Assembly: GCF_041052385.1 (NCBI RefSeq)
Contig: NZ_CP163439.1
Location: forward strand, 9,971,001-10,035,000
Source: Streptomyces sp. R28
Lineage (GTDB): Bacteria > Actinomycetota > Actinomycetes > Streptomycetales > Streptomycetaceae
DNA length: 64,000 bases
Direction: 5' to 3'
Notes under the pieces: model-generated
What the model saw: the letters and a program-made list of their open reading frames with translations, nothing else
Database searches by the model: none
Told to the model about the DNA's origin: nothing
Position numbers and translations under genes: made by a program
In this document: piece by piece, positions 8,122 to 16,822 of the stretch
Numbering within the stretch: the first letter of the stretch is position 1
How the letters are laid out: each line of letters starts with the position of its first letter

Positions 8122-8140
8122 CACCCCAGTTCAAGGGGTG
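8122..8140 (+). repeat. Hairpin CACCCC-N7-GGGGTG
   Basis: A perfect 6-bp inverted repeat with a 7-base loop lies just before the transposase remnant at 8143. It may belong to the end of that insertion element or terminate transcription from 8038. Confidence 0.4.
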
Positions 8141-8142
8141 CG

Positions 8143-8376
8143 ATGTTCGAGATCCGCAAGCCCCGGACCGTGGCGCAGGGCCGCAGGAAGCTGACCCGTG
8201 AGTGGGAGGAATACTTCCGGCTCGTGCGGCAAGGTGTGAGTGGTGTCGCGGGGCAGGGAATCGGAGAGAACTTCGCGCTGTACCGCATGGACACAGGGCT
8301 GCGGCTTCGAGCGCCACGTCATGGCTGCTCCGCGTTCGCGGCTGCCGTACGGTTTCCAGGCTGCGGCCTCGCCTGA
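8143..8376 (+). pseudogene. IS30-type transposase remnant (N-terminal fragment)
   Basis: The product begins MFEIRKPRTVAQGRRKLTR, then EEYFRLVRQGVS, which matches the N-terminal helix-turn-helix region I recall for Streptomyces IS30-family transposases. The similarity fades after about residue 35 and the frame ends at 8376, far short of the 350-400 residues of a full enzyme. No catalytic DDE region is visible nearby. It is best read as an insertion-sequence scar. Confidence 0.5.
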
Positions 8377-8520
8377 ACGGGGATGGCTGTGTCACTCTCC
8401 GAGAATTGATGTCCCAGGATTTGCTGCGCAGGCTGGGTTCAGCGACGTTTCCCCTTGAGGGCCGGCACGGCTCAGGCTCCCGCGGTTCAGAACGGAACCG
8501 GGGGAACCGCCGGATGGAGG

Positions 8521-9210
8521 TCAGTACAGGCTGCCCTGTTCACAGACGAGGCAGGCGACCTCGCGGAGCTTGATGTTGCTCTCCTGGGAATAGCGGCGCA
8601 GCACGTTGAACGCCTCGTCTTCGGTGAGGGGGCGGCTGCCCATGAGGATGCCCATGGCCTCACCGATCACGTGGCGGGTGGCGACGGCATGTTCCATCTG
8701 GGCGTGGGTGCGGGCACTGGAGAAGGCGACCGCCGCGTGCGAGGCCAGCATCCAGCCGGCCAGCTCGCTGGCCTCGGTGAACGCGCCGGGCTTGCGGGAG
8801 TAGAGGTTCAGCGCGCCGAATTCTTCGTCGTCGGTGAACAGCAGGAAGCCCATCATGCTGCCCACCCCGAGGGCGTGGGCCTGCGGGGCGAAGGCGGGCC
8901 AGCGCTGGTGCTCGCCGGTGAGGTCGGCGATGCGGAAGATCCGCTCGCCCTGCGAACGGTGAGCGGTGTCGAAACACGGCCCTTCCCCCAGCTGCTGTTG
9001 CAGCAGGTCGCTGTCGGTGACCAGCCGGTGAGTGGGAGCGAGGGTCTCCACCTTCGTGTCATGCAGGACGAGGATGCCGGCCGCGTCGCAGCCGTCGACC
9101 AGCTCGGTGGCCGACGCGGTGATCCGCGCGAGCGTGGCGTTCACCGATTCCTGCGCCAGCAGATCCCGCGCCATCGACGCCATCTGCTGCGCGAACCGAC
9201 TCCAGTCCAT
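8521..9210 (-). CDS. GAF and ANTAR domain regulator
   Basis: The start at 9210 gives MDWSRFAQQMASMARDLLAQ and is preceded by GGAGG five bases away. The 229-residue product has a GAF domain (about residues 20-160, with GCDAAGILVLH and the family-typical LGEGPCFD loop) and an ANTAR RNA-binding domain (about 170-225, with ATRHVIGEAMGILM and ALNVLRRYSQ-like helices). ANTAR proteins bind paired hairpins in nascent RNA to prevent termination. The ligand of the GAF domain is unknown. The gene is divergent from the STAS gene at 9276, so stress control through the sigma-B network is plausible. Confidence 0.88.
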   Translation of the reverse strand: MDWSRFAQQMASMARDLLAQESVNATLARITASATELVDGCDAAGILVLHDTKVETLAPTHRLVTDSDLLQQQLGEGPCFDTAHRSQGERIFRIADLTGEHQRWPAFAPQAHALGVGSMMGFLLFTDDEEFGALNLYSRKPGAFTEASELAGWMLASHAAVAFSSARTHAQMEHAVATRHVIGEAMGILMGSRPLTEDEAFNVLRRYSQESNIKLREVACLVCEQGSLY

Positions 9211-9275
9211 GGCGTCCTCCGCTGCTCGTCTCTCCTGGACAAGCATTCTGCCCAGCTTTCCTCGCAAGCTTCGCA

Positions 9276-9635
9276 GTGCATAGGAACAGATATCCGCGCC
9301 GGTCGAGACGGTTGCCGCCGACCGCTGCCTGGTCGCAAGGGGTCAGCGGCGAGATGGACTACATAACCGGGCCGGTATTGCGCCCGCAGTTCAAGGAACT
9401 CATCGCCCGGAGTGGCCGCTTCATCGTGCTGGACCTGTCCAGAGTCTCGTTCTGCGACTCAGCCGGGCTGAACGTGCTGCTCGGAGCATGGAGGCAGGCG
9501 GATGCGAGCGGGGCCGTGCTGGTGCTGGCGTGTGTGCCCGAGCCGTTGCGGCGGATCCTTCAGATGACGGGGGCGGATCAGCTTCTGCGGGTCTATGACA
9601 CCGTCACCGATGCAGAGGCCGTCTTCGCCGGCTGA
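9276..9635 (+). CDS. STAS-domain anti-sigma factor antagonist, 5' end damaged
   Basis: From residue 23 the 119-residue product is a good STAS domain: VSGEMDYITGPVL, then VLDLSRVSFCDSAGLNVLL with the phosphorylatable serine in the DSAGLN motif, and ending in the usual LxRILQMTG helix. The first strand expected before VSGEMD is missing in this frame; a matching sequence (DRCLVAR) sits in another frame and would join if one G of the run near 9342 were removed. That other frame has no start codon after its TAG. The gene is therefore probably N-terminally broken, or translated from the GTG at 9276 with an abnormal leader. Its partners would be RsbW-type kinases. Confidence 0.65.
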   Translation: MHRNRYPRRSRRLPPTAAWSQGVSGEMDYITGPVLRPQFKELIARSGRFIVLDLSRVSFCDSAGLNVLLGAWRQADASGAVLVLACVPEPLRRILQMTGADQLLRVYDTVTDAEAVFAG

Positions 9636-9777
9636 AACCCACCACCGACCGCGAGGTTACGAGGGCGCGAACGTGGAGGCCGGCTTCCGCAGGGACGGCA
9701 TCCGCAGCTGGGAACGGTGATCTCCTGTTTCTGGTTGTGGACGGGTGCGGTGTGAGCCGGCCGGCGAGGGGGCTGAG

Positions 9778-10647
9778 TCAGGCGATCCCGGTGTCGCGCA
9801 GCAGCAGCAGCGCCACGTCCACCACCGCCACGGCGACCGCCGCCGCGAACGCCGCCCGCTCCCAGCGGCATCCCAGCACCGTCCCCGCCACCGCGACCAG
9901 GCCGGCCACCGCGAGCGCCGCCAGTCCCCACCTGCCGGGGGGCCCGGCAGGACCCAGCACCAGAACCGCGGACGCGGCCACCAGCGGCACTGGCAGCAGC
10001 AGCCGGGTGCCGTCCGGGCCCAGCCGGTGCGGCCATCCCCGAACTCCCGTCGCCAAATCCCCGCGAATGTCCGGCAGTACGTCACCCAGATGGGCACCGA
10101 CCCCCAACAGCGCCCCGGCGGTGACAACCCACCAGGCCGGCCATGGGTGCCCCGGCAAGGCCAGCGCGACGAACGCCGGGAGCGCTGCGAAGCCCACCGC
10201 GTACGGTGCCCAGGACCACACTGTCGCCTTGAGCCGCAGGTCGTAAGCCCACGCCGCCGCCACCCCGGTCAGGTGAACGGCGCCCGCCCGCAGGCCACAG
10301 GCGAGCGAGAGCGGCACGCACAGCGCCAGCGCGGCATACGCGGCCACCCACACGTCCGTCACGCCGACCGTGCCGTCGACGACGGGTTTGCCGCGGCGGC
10401 CGGCCGCGATGTCCTGGCGCGCGTCGAATGCGTCGTTGCACCAGCCGACGGACAACTGCCCGGTCAGCACGGCGGCGGCGGTCAGGACGCAGCGCGCGGC
10501 GCTCTGGCCGGCGGTGACGGCCAGCGCCGCCATCAGGGCGGTGACCGCCACGACAGGCCCGGGGTGGCACGACCCGGCCAGACCAGCCACCCGGCCGGCC
10601 CAACTCGCCTCGGGGCCGCCGGTTGTCAACTGCTCGGAAGTGCCCAC
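9778..10647 (-). CDS. UbiA-family prenyltransferase
   Basis: The GTG at 10647 was chosen as start since the preceding reading frame is Arg/Pro-rich and non-conserved. The 289-residue integral membrane protein has the two aspartate-rich motifs of UbiA enzymes: NDAFDARQD (about residue 70) and DVLPDIRGD (about 190), which bind the prenyl diphosphate through magnesium. About eight hydrophobic spans are visible. UbiA enzymes attach isoprenoid chains to aromatic acceptors. It is divergently transcribed from a type III PKS-methyltransferase-monooxygenase operon, so the resorcinol or quinone from that operon is a plausible acceptor (inference). Confidence 0.82.
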   Translation of the reverse strand: MGTSEQLTTGGPEASWAGRVAGLAGSCHPGPVVAVTALMAALAVTAGQSAARCVLTAAAVLTGQLSVGWCNDAFDARQDIAAGRRGKPVVDGTVGVTDVWVAAYAALALCVPLSLACGLRAGAVHLTGVAAAWAYDLRLKATVWSWAPYAVGFAALPAFVALALPGHPWPAWWVVTAGALLGVGAHLGDVLPDIRGDLATGVRGWPHRLGPDGTRLLLPVPLVAASAVLVLGPAGPPGRWGLAALAVAGLVAVAGTVLGCRWERAAFAAAVAVAVVDVALLLLRDTGIA

Positions 10648-10795
10648 CCGGCCGATCGTAGGCGCCCGGGCTCCACCCGACCGGCACACGCGCCCCGGGG
10701 CGAGCGGCCGGACGGGCGATCCATGGTGTCGGAGTCCCGGTCTGGGGAACACGTGGGAAGCAACTCACCCGAGTTGGTAACCGGACGGGAACCAT

Positions 10796-11863
10796 ATGAC
10801 GCGGATCGCCGCCGTTCACGGTGCCCTCGCACCACACCGTCGCACCCAGTCCGAGATCACCGACATGGTGGCCCGCACCTGCCTGCCCGAGGGCACCGAC
10901 CGCCGGGTCCTGGACCGCCTGCACCTCAGCGCGAAGGTCCACTCGCGACACATGACGCTGCCGCTCGAACAGTACGGGGAACTGGACGGATTCGGCGCCG
11001 CCAACGACGTCTTCATCGCGGCTGCCACCGATCTGGGCGCCAAGGCCGTCCGGGACGCCCTGGACATGGCCGGTCTGTCCGCAGCCGACGTGGACCTGCT
11101 GATCTTCACCTCCGTCACCGGCATCGCCATCCCCTCGATCGACGCACGGCTGGTCGGTCGTCTCGGACTGCGGCCGGACGTCAAACGGCTGCCCCTGTTC
11201 GGCCTGGGCTGTGCCGGCGGCGCAGCCGGCCTGGCCCGTATGCACGACTACCTGCTGGGCCGGCCCGACCACGTGGCGGTACTGCTGTCCGTCGAACTGT
11301 GCTCGCTCACCTTCCAGCGCAACGACGCCTCCATGGCCAACCTGGTCGCCACCGGACTGTTCGGCGACGGCGCCGCCGCGGTCGTGGCCTGCGGCGCGAA
11401 CCGCCCGGGCCGCCCGGACGAGACCGCCGGCCCGACGATCGTGGACACCCGCAGCCACCTGTATCCGGACACCGGGCGCGTCATGGGCTGGGACATCAAG
11501 GACTCAGGCTTCCAGGTCGTCCTCGACCCACAGGTCCCCGATGTCGTACGCCGTTACCTCGCCGATGACGTCGAGGGGTTCCTCGGCGACCACGGGATCA
11601 AGCCGAAGGACGTGACCGCCTGGGTGTGCCACCCGGGAGGCCCCAAGGTCCTTCAGGCCGTCACCGAGGCCCTCGACCTGCCCGACGACGCACTCGATGT
11701 GACCTGGCGTCACCTGGCCGACGTCGGCAACCTCTCCTCGTCATCGGTGCTCCACGTACTGCGCGACACCCTGGCCCAACGCCGCCCACCGCCGGGCACG
11801 CCGGGTGTGCTGCTGGCGATGGGGCCCGGCTTCGCCTGCGAACTCGTCCTGCTGCGCTGGTAG
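10796..11863 (+). CDS. srsA: Type III polyketide synthase (alkylresorcinol synthase-like)
   Basis: The 355-residue product has the Cys-His-Asn triad of type III synthases: Cys in GLGCAGGAAG (about residue 139), His in VCHPGGPKV (about 279) and Asn in GNLSSSSV (about 312). The C-terminal GPGFACE motif is also present. The N-terminus (TRIAAVHGALAPHR) resembles bacterial alkylresorcinol/alkylpyrone synthases such as SrsA of S. griseus. Such enzymes extend a fatty acyl starter with malonyl-CoA and cyclise it. The following genes encode a methyltransferase and an FAD monooxygenase in the same order as srsABC. The starter chain cannot be told from sequence. Confidence 0.88.
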   Translation: MTRIAAVHGALAPHRRTQSEITDMVARTCLPEGTDRRVLDRLHLSAKVHSRHMTLPLEQYGELDGFGAANDVFIAAATDLGAKAVRDALDMAGLSAADVDLLIFTSVTGIAIPSIDARLVGRLGLRPDVKRLPLFGLGCAGGAAGLARMHDYLLGRPDHVAVLLSVELCSLTFQRNDASMANLVATGLFGDGAAAVVACGANRPGRPDETAGPTIVDTRSHLYPDTGRVMGWDIKDSGFQVVLDPQVPDVVRRYLADDVEGFLGDHGIKPKDVTAWVCHPGGPKVLQAVTEALDLPDDALDVTWRHLADVGNLSSSSVLHVLRDTLAQRRPPPGTPGVLLAMGPGFACELVLLRW

Positions 11864-11908
11864 TTCGGACCGTCGAGGGACACGAAGGATACGAAGGACA
11901 TTGGACAC

Positions 11909-12448
11909 ATGATCTGGTACGGACTGCTGGTGGCCGCCGTCGCCGCCGAGCGCATCGCCGAACTCGTCGTCGCCCGCCGCAACGAACGGTGGAGCACTGC
12001 CCGCGGCGCGACCGAGTCCGGACAGGGCCACTACCCGGCCATGGTCGCCCTCCACACCGGCCTGCTGGCCGCCTGCCCGGCCGAGGTCTGGCTGGCCGAC
12101 CGGCCCTTCGTACCCGCCCTGGCCTGGCCGATGCTGGCCGTGCTCGCGGGCGCCCAGGCGCTGCGGTGGTGGTGCATCCACACCCTGGGACCCCGTTGGA
12201 ACACCCGGGTGATCGTCGTACCCGGCCTGCCGCTGGTGACCGGCGGCCCCTACCGGTGGCGGTGGCTGCGGCACCCGAACTACGTGGCCGTCGTCGCCGA
12301 GGGCGTGGCCCTGCCCCTGGTGCACACCGCCTGGATCACCGCGACCGTGTTCACGGTACTCAACGCCGCCCTGCTCACCGTGCGCATCCGCTGCGAGAAC
12401 CGGGCGCTGACCGCCGCGACCACGCCGACCACGACCGCTCCGGCGTGA
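11909..12448 (+). CDS. srsB: ICMT-type methyltransferase (SrsB-like)
   Basis: The 179-residue integral membrane protein has four to five hydrophobic spans and the conserved C-terminal signature of isoprenylcysteine carboxyl methyltransferase-like enzymes: GPYRWRWLRHPNYVAVVAEG (about residues 112-131), followed by RCENRAL. These bind S-adenosylmethionine at the membrane. In the S. griseus srs operon the equivalent enzyme O-methylates the alkylresorcinol. It lies 45 bp after the synthase and its stop overlaps the next start (GTGA), so the three genes form one operon. Confidence 0.82.
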   Translation: MIWYGLLVAAVAAERIAELVVARRNERWSTARGATESGQGHYPAMVALHTGLLAACPAEVWLADRPFVPALAWPMLAVLAGAQALRWWCIHTLGPRWNTRVIVVPGLPLVTGGPYRWRWLRHPNYVAVVAEGVALPLVHTAWITATVFTVLNAALLTVRIRCENRALTAATTPTTTAPA

Positions 12449-13458
12449 TCGACGTACTGGTGGCCGGCGGTGGACCGGCCGGTCTGGCCGCCGCGATCCA
12501 CGCCGCGCTCGCCGGCCTGGAGGCCGTCGTCGTCGAACCCCGGACCTCGCCCGTGGACAAAGCCTGCGGAGAAGGCGTCATGCCTGGCGGAGTCGCCGCG
12601 CTGAGAGCACTGGGCGTCGAGGCCAGTGGCCGCGAACTGCGCGGCATCCGCTACATGGACGGTGCCGTCCGCGCCGAAGCGTCCTTCCGCGGCCACAGCG
12701 GGCTGGGGATCCGTCGTACGACGCTGCACGCCGCTCTGCACCAGCGCGCTCTCGGCCTCGGCGTGCGGATGCTGCCGGGCAAGGTCGGCGAGGTGCGACA
12801 GAACGCGGACACGGTCACCGCCGCCGGAACCACAGCCCGTTGGCTGATCGCCGCCGACGGCCTGCACTCCCCGGTGCGCCGCAGCCTGGGGCTGGAACTG
12901 CCGGGCCGCCCCCACGGCCGCTATGGGCTGCGCAGGCACTACCGCGTCGAACCGTGGACGGACTTCGTGGAGGTCCACTGGTCCCGGCACGGCGAAGCCT
13001 ATGTGACACCGGTCGGCGACGACCTGGTGGGCGTCGCGGTCCTCAGCCGCAACCGTCGCGGGTACGACGAGCACCTGGCCGACTTCCCTGCCCTCACCGC
13101 CTCGCTGCGAGGCCCGGCCACGACGGAGGTACGCGGCGCCGGACCACTGCGACAGCGGGTGCGGCACAGAGTCGCCGGCCGTGTCCTGCTCGTCGGCGAC
13201 GCCGCCGGCTACCTGGATGCCCTCACCGGCGAGGGCATCGCCCTCGCACTGGCGACGGCCGGGGCCGCCGTCCGCTGCCTTGCCGCCGGACAACCGGACA
13301 AGTACGAGCACACCTGGTCCCGGCTGACCCGCCGCCACCGACTGCTGACGGGAGCCCTGCTGGCCGCGAGCCGCCGTCCCGGCACCGCCCGCCTCATCGT
13401 CCCCGCAGCATCCCGGATGCCCCCGGTGTTCTCAGCAGCGGTCCACGCACTGCAGTAA
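12445..13458 (+). CDS. srsC: FAD-dependent monooxygenase (SrsC-like)
   Basis: The 337-residue product starts at a GTG coupled to the methyltransferase stop. It has the Rossmann GxGxxG motif as GGGPAGLAAAIHAALAG (residues 7-23), the IAADGLHSPVRR variant of the DG motif (about 133-145) and the second FAD contact GDAAGYLDALTGEG (about 252-265). This is the group A flavoprotein hydroxylase layout. In the srs pathway such an enzyme hydroxylates the resorcinol ring, leading to a methoxyhydroquinone/quinone lipid. CGEGVMPGG near residue 36 resembles geranylgeranyl-reductase-type enzymes, so that family is an alternative. Confidence 0.82.
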   Translation: MIDVLVAGGGPAGLAAAIHAALAGLEAVVVEPRTSPVDKACGEGVMPGGVAALRALGVEASGRELRGIRYMDGAVRAEASFRGHSGLGIRRTTLHAALHQRALGLGVRMLPGKVGEVRQNADTVTAAGTTARWLIAADGLHSPVRRSLGLELPGRPHGRYGLRRHYRVEPWTDFVEVHWSRHGEAYVTPVGDDLVGVAVLSRNRRGYDEHLADFPALTASLRGPATTEVRGAGPLRQRVRHRVAGRVLLVGDAAGYLDALTGEGIALALATAGAAVRCLAAGQPDKYEHTWSRLTRRHRLLTGALLAASRRPGTARLIVPAASRMPPVFSAAVHALQ

Positions 13459-14111
13459 CGGTAGGCCTGCCCTGGAGACCGCCTGGGTCCCGTGGCCGAG
13501 CACAGAGATCGTCTCGCCCTGTGCCCCGGAGGCCCGCTGCAGCCAGAAACTCACCTCGGCCGGGACGGAGGCACGAGCGACTGGCCGTCCTGTTCTCCTT
13601 CTCCAACCTGCCGGGTCTGCGAAAACCGACTGCAGTGCACCGGCAACGCCGACGGCCGAGTCCGCCGCAACATCCTCCTGCCGCAGCCCTTGTAAAGGAT
13701 CCGGACCTGAGTCCGACACGAGCAGCGGTCTTGCCGTCATGGGTCCAAGTACCGTGCAGGGCACCGGGTATGAGCGCGCCGTTACACTTCGACATTGTCC
13801 ACATCCTGAGATGGGGTGGCTTCGGACCGTCTGCCGCACTGGGCCAGGACTATGCTGCTGTACAGGCGTCCCAGACCCCGGCGGCTTGTCGTTTCGCGAC
13901 ACAGATGGCTGCGTGGAGCGGACCTATCGTCCGTCACCCGACGCATCCCTGGAGAGAACCGGGCGGGCCCTATGTCCTGTTGCGCAGGCCCTCGGACCGG
14001 CCGTGGTTCCGCCTCCGCCGCACATACGCCCCTGCCGGCAGCGCGCCAAGAGGAGCCGGGACTCCCGGCGTCCCCATCTCGCTGCCGGATGGTCTTTGGA
14101 ACCGAGGCGTC
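13459..14111. other. 650-bp region without a supported gene
   Basis: Reading frames cross this stretch on both strands but none has recognisable motifs or a good start. At 13836-13880 a block with AGGACTATGCT and CCCAGACCCC resembles the region at about 18674-18712 (AGGACTACGCT, CCCAGTCCCC) upstream of a small hydrophobic protein, so it may be a promoter remnant. Confidence 0.4.
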
Positions 14112-14537
14112 ATGACCCTCCCACGGCTCACCATCTATCGTCATGACCGACGGAAACGGGCACTGATCACCCTGGCTGGTGAGATCGACCTGGAATCGGC
14201 ACCGCTGGTGTGCGCAGCACTGGCGCGATGCCTGAGCGACGGCATCCGCATCGTCGATGTCGACCTCACCCCCGTGACCTTCTGCGACTGCAGCGGCCTC
14301 AATGTCTTCCTCTACGCCGCGCAGCGGACCAGGGAGGCCGGCGGGATCCTACGACTGCACAACCCGCCACCATCACTGGCGCGGATCCTCGAGCTCACCG
14401 GCTGCGGGTTCCTGGTTGTCGGCCTTCCGCTCGGGCATCTGCCACCGTCTCTCGGGGACGTCCCTGACCCGGTCGCTCCGGCCCTGCCGGAGCGGAGTGT
14501 TCCGCTGGTGGCTGTCCTGTCGGGCGATGTGCGGTGA
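14112..14537 (+). CDS. STAS-domain anti-sigma factor antagonist
   Basis: The start was set at the ATG at 14112 (sequence MTLPRLTIYRHDRRKRALI); the longer upstream frame has no conserved content. The 141-residue product is a complete STAS domain: LITLAGEIDLESAPLV, then VDVDLTPVTFCDCSGLNVFL and ILRLHNPPPSLARILELTG. In the usual DSSGLN motif the aspartate is kept but the next residue is cysteine (DCSGLN); the second serine that is phosphorylated is present. A Pro-rich extension follows. It is coupled to the next gene by GTGA and is part of a three-gene stress-signalling run. Confidence 0.85.
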   Translation: MTLPRLTIYRHDRRKRALITLAGEIDLESAPLVCAALARCLSDGIRIVDVDLTPVTFCDCSGLNVFLYAAQRTREAGGILRLHNPPPSLARILELTGCGFLVVGLPLGHLPPSLGDVPDPVAPALPERSVPLVAVLSGDVR

Positions 14538-15199
14538 AGGCCCAGCCCGGGCAGGGGCAGCCGCACGAGCCGCATGCGGGCGAGTCGTCCACCATGGACG
14601 CGGTGCGGTTGCGCCGCGTGAACCGCTGGCTGGCGCAGGACTTGGGCGGGGAGCTGGCGGATCTGTACGTCGACTCCCGAGAGACGTCCGCCGCTGAGGC
14701 GTACCGCAGCCGTAGCCGCCTGGACTTCCTGAGCCGTCTCACCGGCGACATCCGGCGGCCGGGGTTCGCCATGGTGATCGCGGAGACGGACCACCTGGTG
14801 GGATGCGCCTTCGGATTCCCGGTGGCCAGTGACGGCATCTGGTGGCTCGGGTTCGACGGAGCACTGCCGCAGAGCATCGAGCAACTCACCGCCTCCGGCG
14901 GCGTCTTCGCGATCACCAGCATCCTGGTCCGGCCACACCCGCAGGACCAGGACGTGGCCCGCCGTTTGCAGGAGCGGCTGCTGAGCGGTCACCAGGCATC
15001 CCTCGGCGCCACCCTGGTGGATCCGGGCGATCACCCGACCCTCGCGTCGCTCCGCTCCTGGGGATGGCTGGACCTGGGAGAGGTGTGGCGGCCGGCGGGC
15101 CCGACCATGTTCCGTGCGCTGGTATTCCCCATCGGGGAACGAACCACGGCGCGTCTGGAAGGCCTGGCCCACGATGCCTGGTCGCGGTGGCCCGGATGA
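14534..15199 (+). CDS. GNAT-like acetyltransferase
   Basis: The 221-residue product starts at a GTG overlapping the STAS stop. It has DFLSRLTGDIRRPGFAMVIAE, an FGFPV strand and FAITSILVRPHPQDQDVARRLQERLL (about residues 124-150). The latter fits GNAT motif A, where the backbone after the beta-4 strand binds acetyl-CoA. WGWLDLGEVWRP near the end corresponds to the last strand pair. The acceptor is unknown. Coupling to STAS and GAF-ANTAR genes suggests a regulatory role. Confidence 0.65.
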   Translation: MKAQPGQGQPHEPHAGESSTMDAVRLRRVNRWLAQDLGGELADLYVDSRETSAAEAYRSRSRLDFLSRLTGDIRRPGFAMVIAETDHLVGCAFGFPVASDGIWWLGFDGALPQSIEQLTASGGVFAITSILVRPHPQDQDVARRLQERLLSGHQASLGATLVDPGDHPTLASLRSWGWLDLGEVWRPAGPTMFRALVFPIGERTTARLEGLAHDAWSRWPG

Positions 15200-15957
15200 G
15201 GGCCGACAGCCGCTCGGCCCGCATCCAGGTGCTGGTTGCCGAGCAGGCGGCCCGACGCGGCGGCCCGGTCGGTGTGGTGGACGTGTGCACTGCGGCCGTG
15301 GCCGCATTGCCGGTCGGCGGAGCCGGGGTATCGGCGATGTCCAAGACCACCGCAAGCCATCCGCTGTGCAGCACCGACACCATCAGCGAGCAGTTGGAGG
15401 AGCTCCAGCTGACCCTGGGCGAGGGCCCCTGCGTGGACGCCTTCACCCATGGCTCGGCCGTCCTGTCCCCCGATCTGCTGACCGGCGGGCTGCAGGACCG
15501 CTGGCCCGTATTCGCCGACGCGGCCTTGGAAGTCGGGGCACGGGCGGTCTTCGCGCTCCCCCTGCAGATCGGGGCGATCAGCCCGGGAGTCCTCGACCTG
15601 TACGCCGACGTGCCGACCGTGCTGGACGCGGAGGAGCTGGCCGACGCGCTGGCGTTCGCCGATCTCGCGACGCTGCTCCTGCTCGACGCGCGGATCGACG
15701 AGACGGGCGCGCAGGCCGGCGCACCGTCACCGGACCACGGCTTCGAGGACCTGGGCGGATACCGGGCGGAGATCGACCAGGCCACCGGCATCCTCACCGT
15801 CCAGCTCGAAGTCGGCATCGACGAAGCCTTCGTCCGGCTGCGCGCCTACGCCTATACGCAAGGGCGCCGGCTCGCCGACGTGGCCGCCGACGTGGTGGCC
15901 CACCGGCTCCGATTCTCCCCGGACACGGAACCGAAACGGACGGACGATGACGCCTGA
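15196..15957 (+). CDS. GAF and ANTAR domain regulator
   Basis: The 253-residue product starts at an ATG overlapping the upstream stop (ATGA). The GAF domain covers about residues 20-170 and contains ELQLTLGEGPCVDAF and LALPLQIG-like strands. The ANTAR domain is at about 190-245, with YRAEIDQATGILTVQLEV and AFVRLRAYAYTQGR-type helices. It is likely an RNA-binding antiterminator responding to a small ligand or redox signal. It forms a compact operon with the STAS and GNAT genes. Confidence 0.85.
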   Translation: MRADSRSARIQVLVAEQAARRGGPVGVVDVCTAAVAALPVGGAGVSAMSKTTASHPLCSTDTISEQLEELQLTLGEGPCVDAFTHGSAVLSPDLLTGGLQDRWPVFADAALEVGARAVFALPLQIGAISPGVLDLYADVPTVLDAEELADALAFADLATLLLLDARIDETGAQAGAPSPDHGFEDLGGYRAEIDQATGILTVQLEVGIDEAFVRLRAYAYTQGRRLADVAADVVAHRLRFSPDTEPKRTDDDA

Positions 15958-16035
15958 CGCACCGGTTCCGGACGATAAGCGTGCTGCGCTTCCCGCCCCC
16001 TCCCGGCGGGACTAGTCTCAATCGAGGGTGACACG

Positions 16036-16752
16036 ATGAATCAGCAGCTCCTGGCCAAGACCTTCGTCGAGCTGGCGGACAACCTGGTCGCCGACTTCGA
16101 CCTCATCGATTTCCTGCGCCTGCTGACCGACCGCTGCGTGAGCATGCTCGATGCGAGCGCCGCCGGGGTGCTGCTCGCCGACCGGGACGGCAAACTGCGC
16201 GTGATGGCCGCCTCCGACGAACAGGTGCGCCTGCTGGAGCTCTTCCAGCTCCAGAACGACGAGGGCCCCTGCCTGGAGTGCTTCAGTACCGGCGCACCGG
16301 TGATCGTCCCCGACCTGACCCGGGAGGTGGACCGCTGGCCGCATTTCGCAACAGCGGCCCACCGCAGCGGCTTCGGCGCCGTCCAGGCCCTGCCCATGCG
16401 TCTGCGGGACGAGACCGTCGGTGCGCTGAACCTCTTCCGCGCCGCCCCCGGCCCCTTCGACCCGCCCGCCACGCTCATTGCCCAGGCCCTGGCCGACGTC
16501 GCCACCATCAGCCTCCTACAGCAACGCTCCACCCACCGCAGCACCGTCCTCAACGAACAACTCCAGACGGCATTGAACAGCCGCGTACTGATCGAGCAGG
16601 CCAAGGGCAAACTCGCCGAACGGCAGAGCATCGACATGGAACAGGCGTTCACCGCGCTGCGCGGCTATGCCCGCGCCCACAACCGGCGCCTGTCCGATGT
16701 GGCCCGCGCCTTCATCGACGACTCCGAACCCCTCCCCGGGCTGGTGGCCTGA
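16036..16752 (+). CDS. GAF and ANTAR domain regulator
   Basis: The 238-residue product begins at an ATG after GAGGGTG. A GAF domain (about residues 15-160) includes LDASAAGVLLAD, LLELFQLQNDEGPCLECF and LPMRLRDETVGALNLF. An ANTAR domain follows (about 175-230), with LNSRVLIEQAKGKLAERQ and AFTALRGYARAHNRRLSDVAR. This is the third GAF-ANTAR gene in 8 kb. The separate ribosome site and 78-bp gap suggest its own promoter. Confidence 0.88.
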   Translation: MNQQLLAKTFVELADNLVADFDLIDFLRLLTDRCVSMLDASAAGVLLADRDGKLRVMAASDEQVRLLELFQLQNDEGPCLECFSTGAPVIVPDLTREVDRWPHFATAAHRSGFGAVQALPMRLRDETVGALNLFRAAPGPFDPPATLIAQALADVATISLLQQRSTHRSTVLNEQLQTALNSRVLIEQAKGKLAERQSIDMEQAFTALRGYARAHNRRLSDVARAFIDDSEPLPGLVA

Positions 16753-16822
16753 CCACCCTGGCGCGGGCTGTCGCCTCCGCAGACGCTGCCGAAGCGGCTC
16801 TGGCAGTGGCTCGGGGCAGCGT

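Noticed and set aside
13432..13902. Minus-strand frame of 156 codons in the gap after the monooxygenase
   Set aside because: No motif, no convincing start, and it overlaps the end of the monooxygenase gene.
12840..14537. A 565-codon frame ending in the STAS protein
   Set aside because: Only the last 141 codons from 14112 look like protein; the front overlaps the FAD monooxygenase in another frame.
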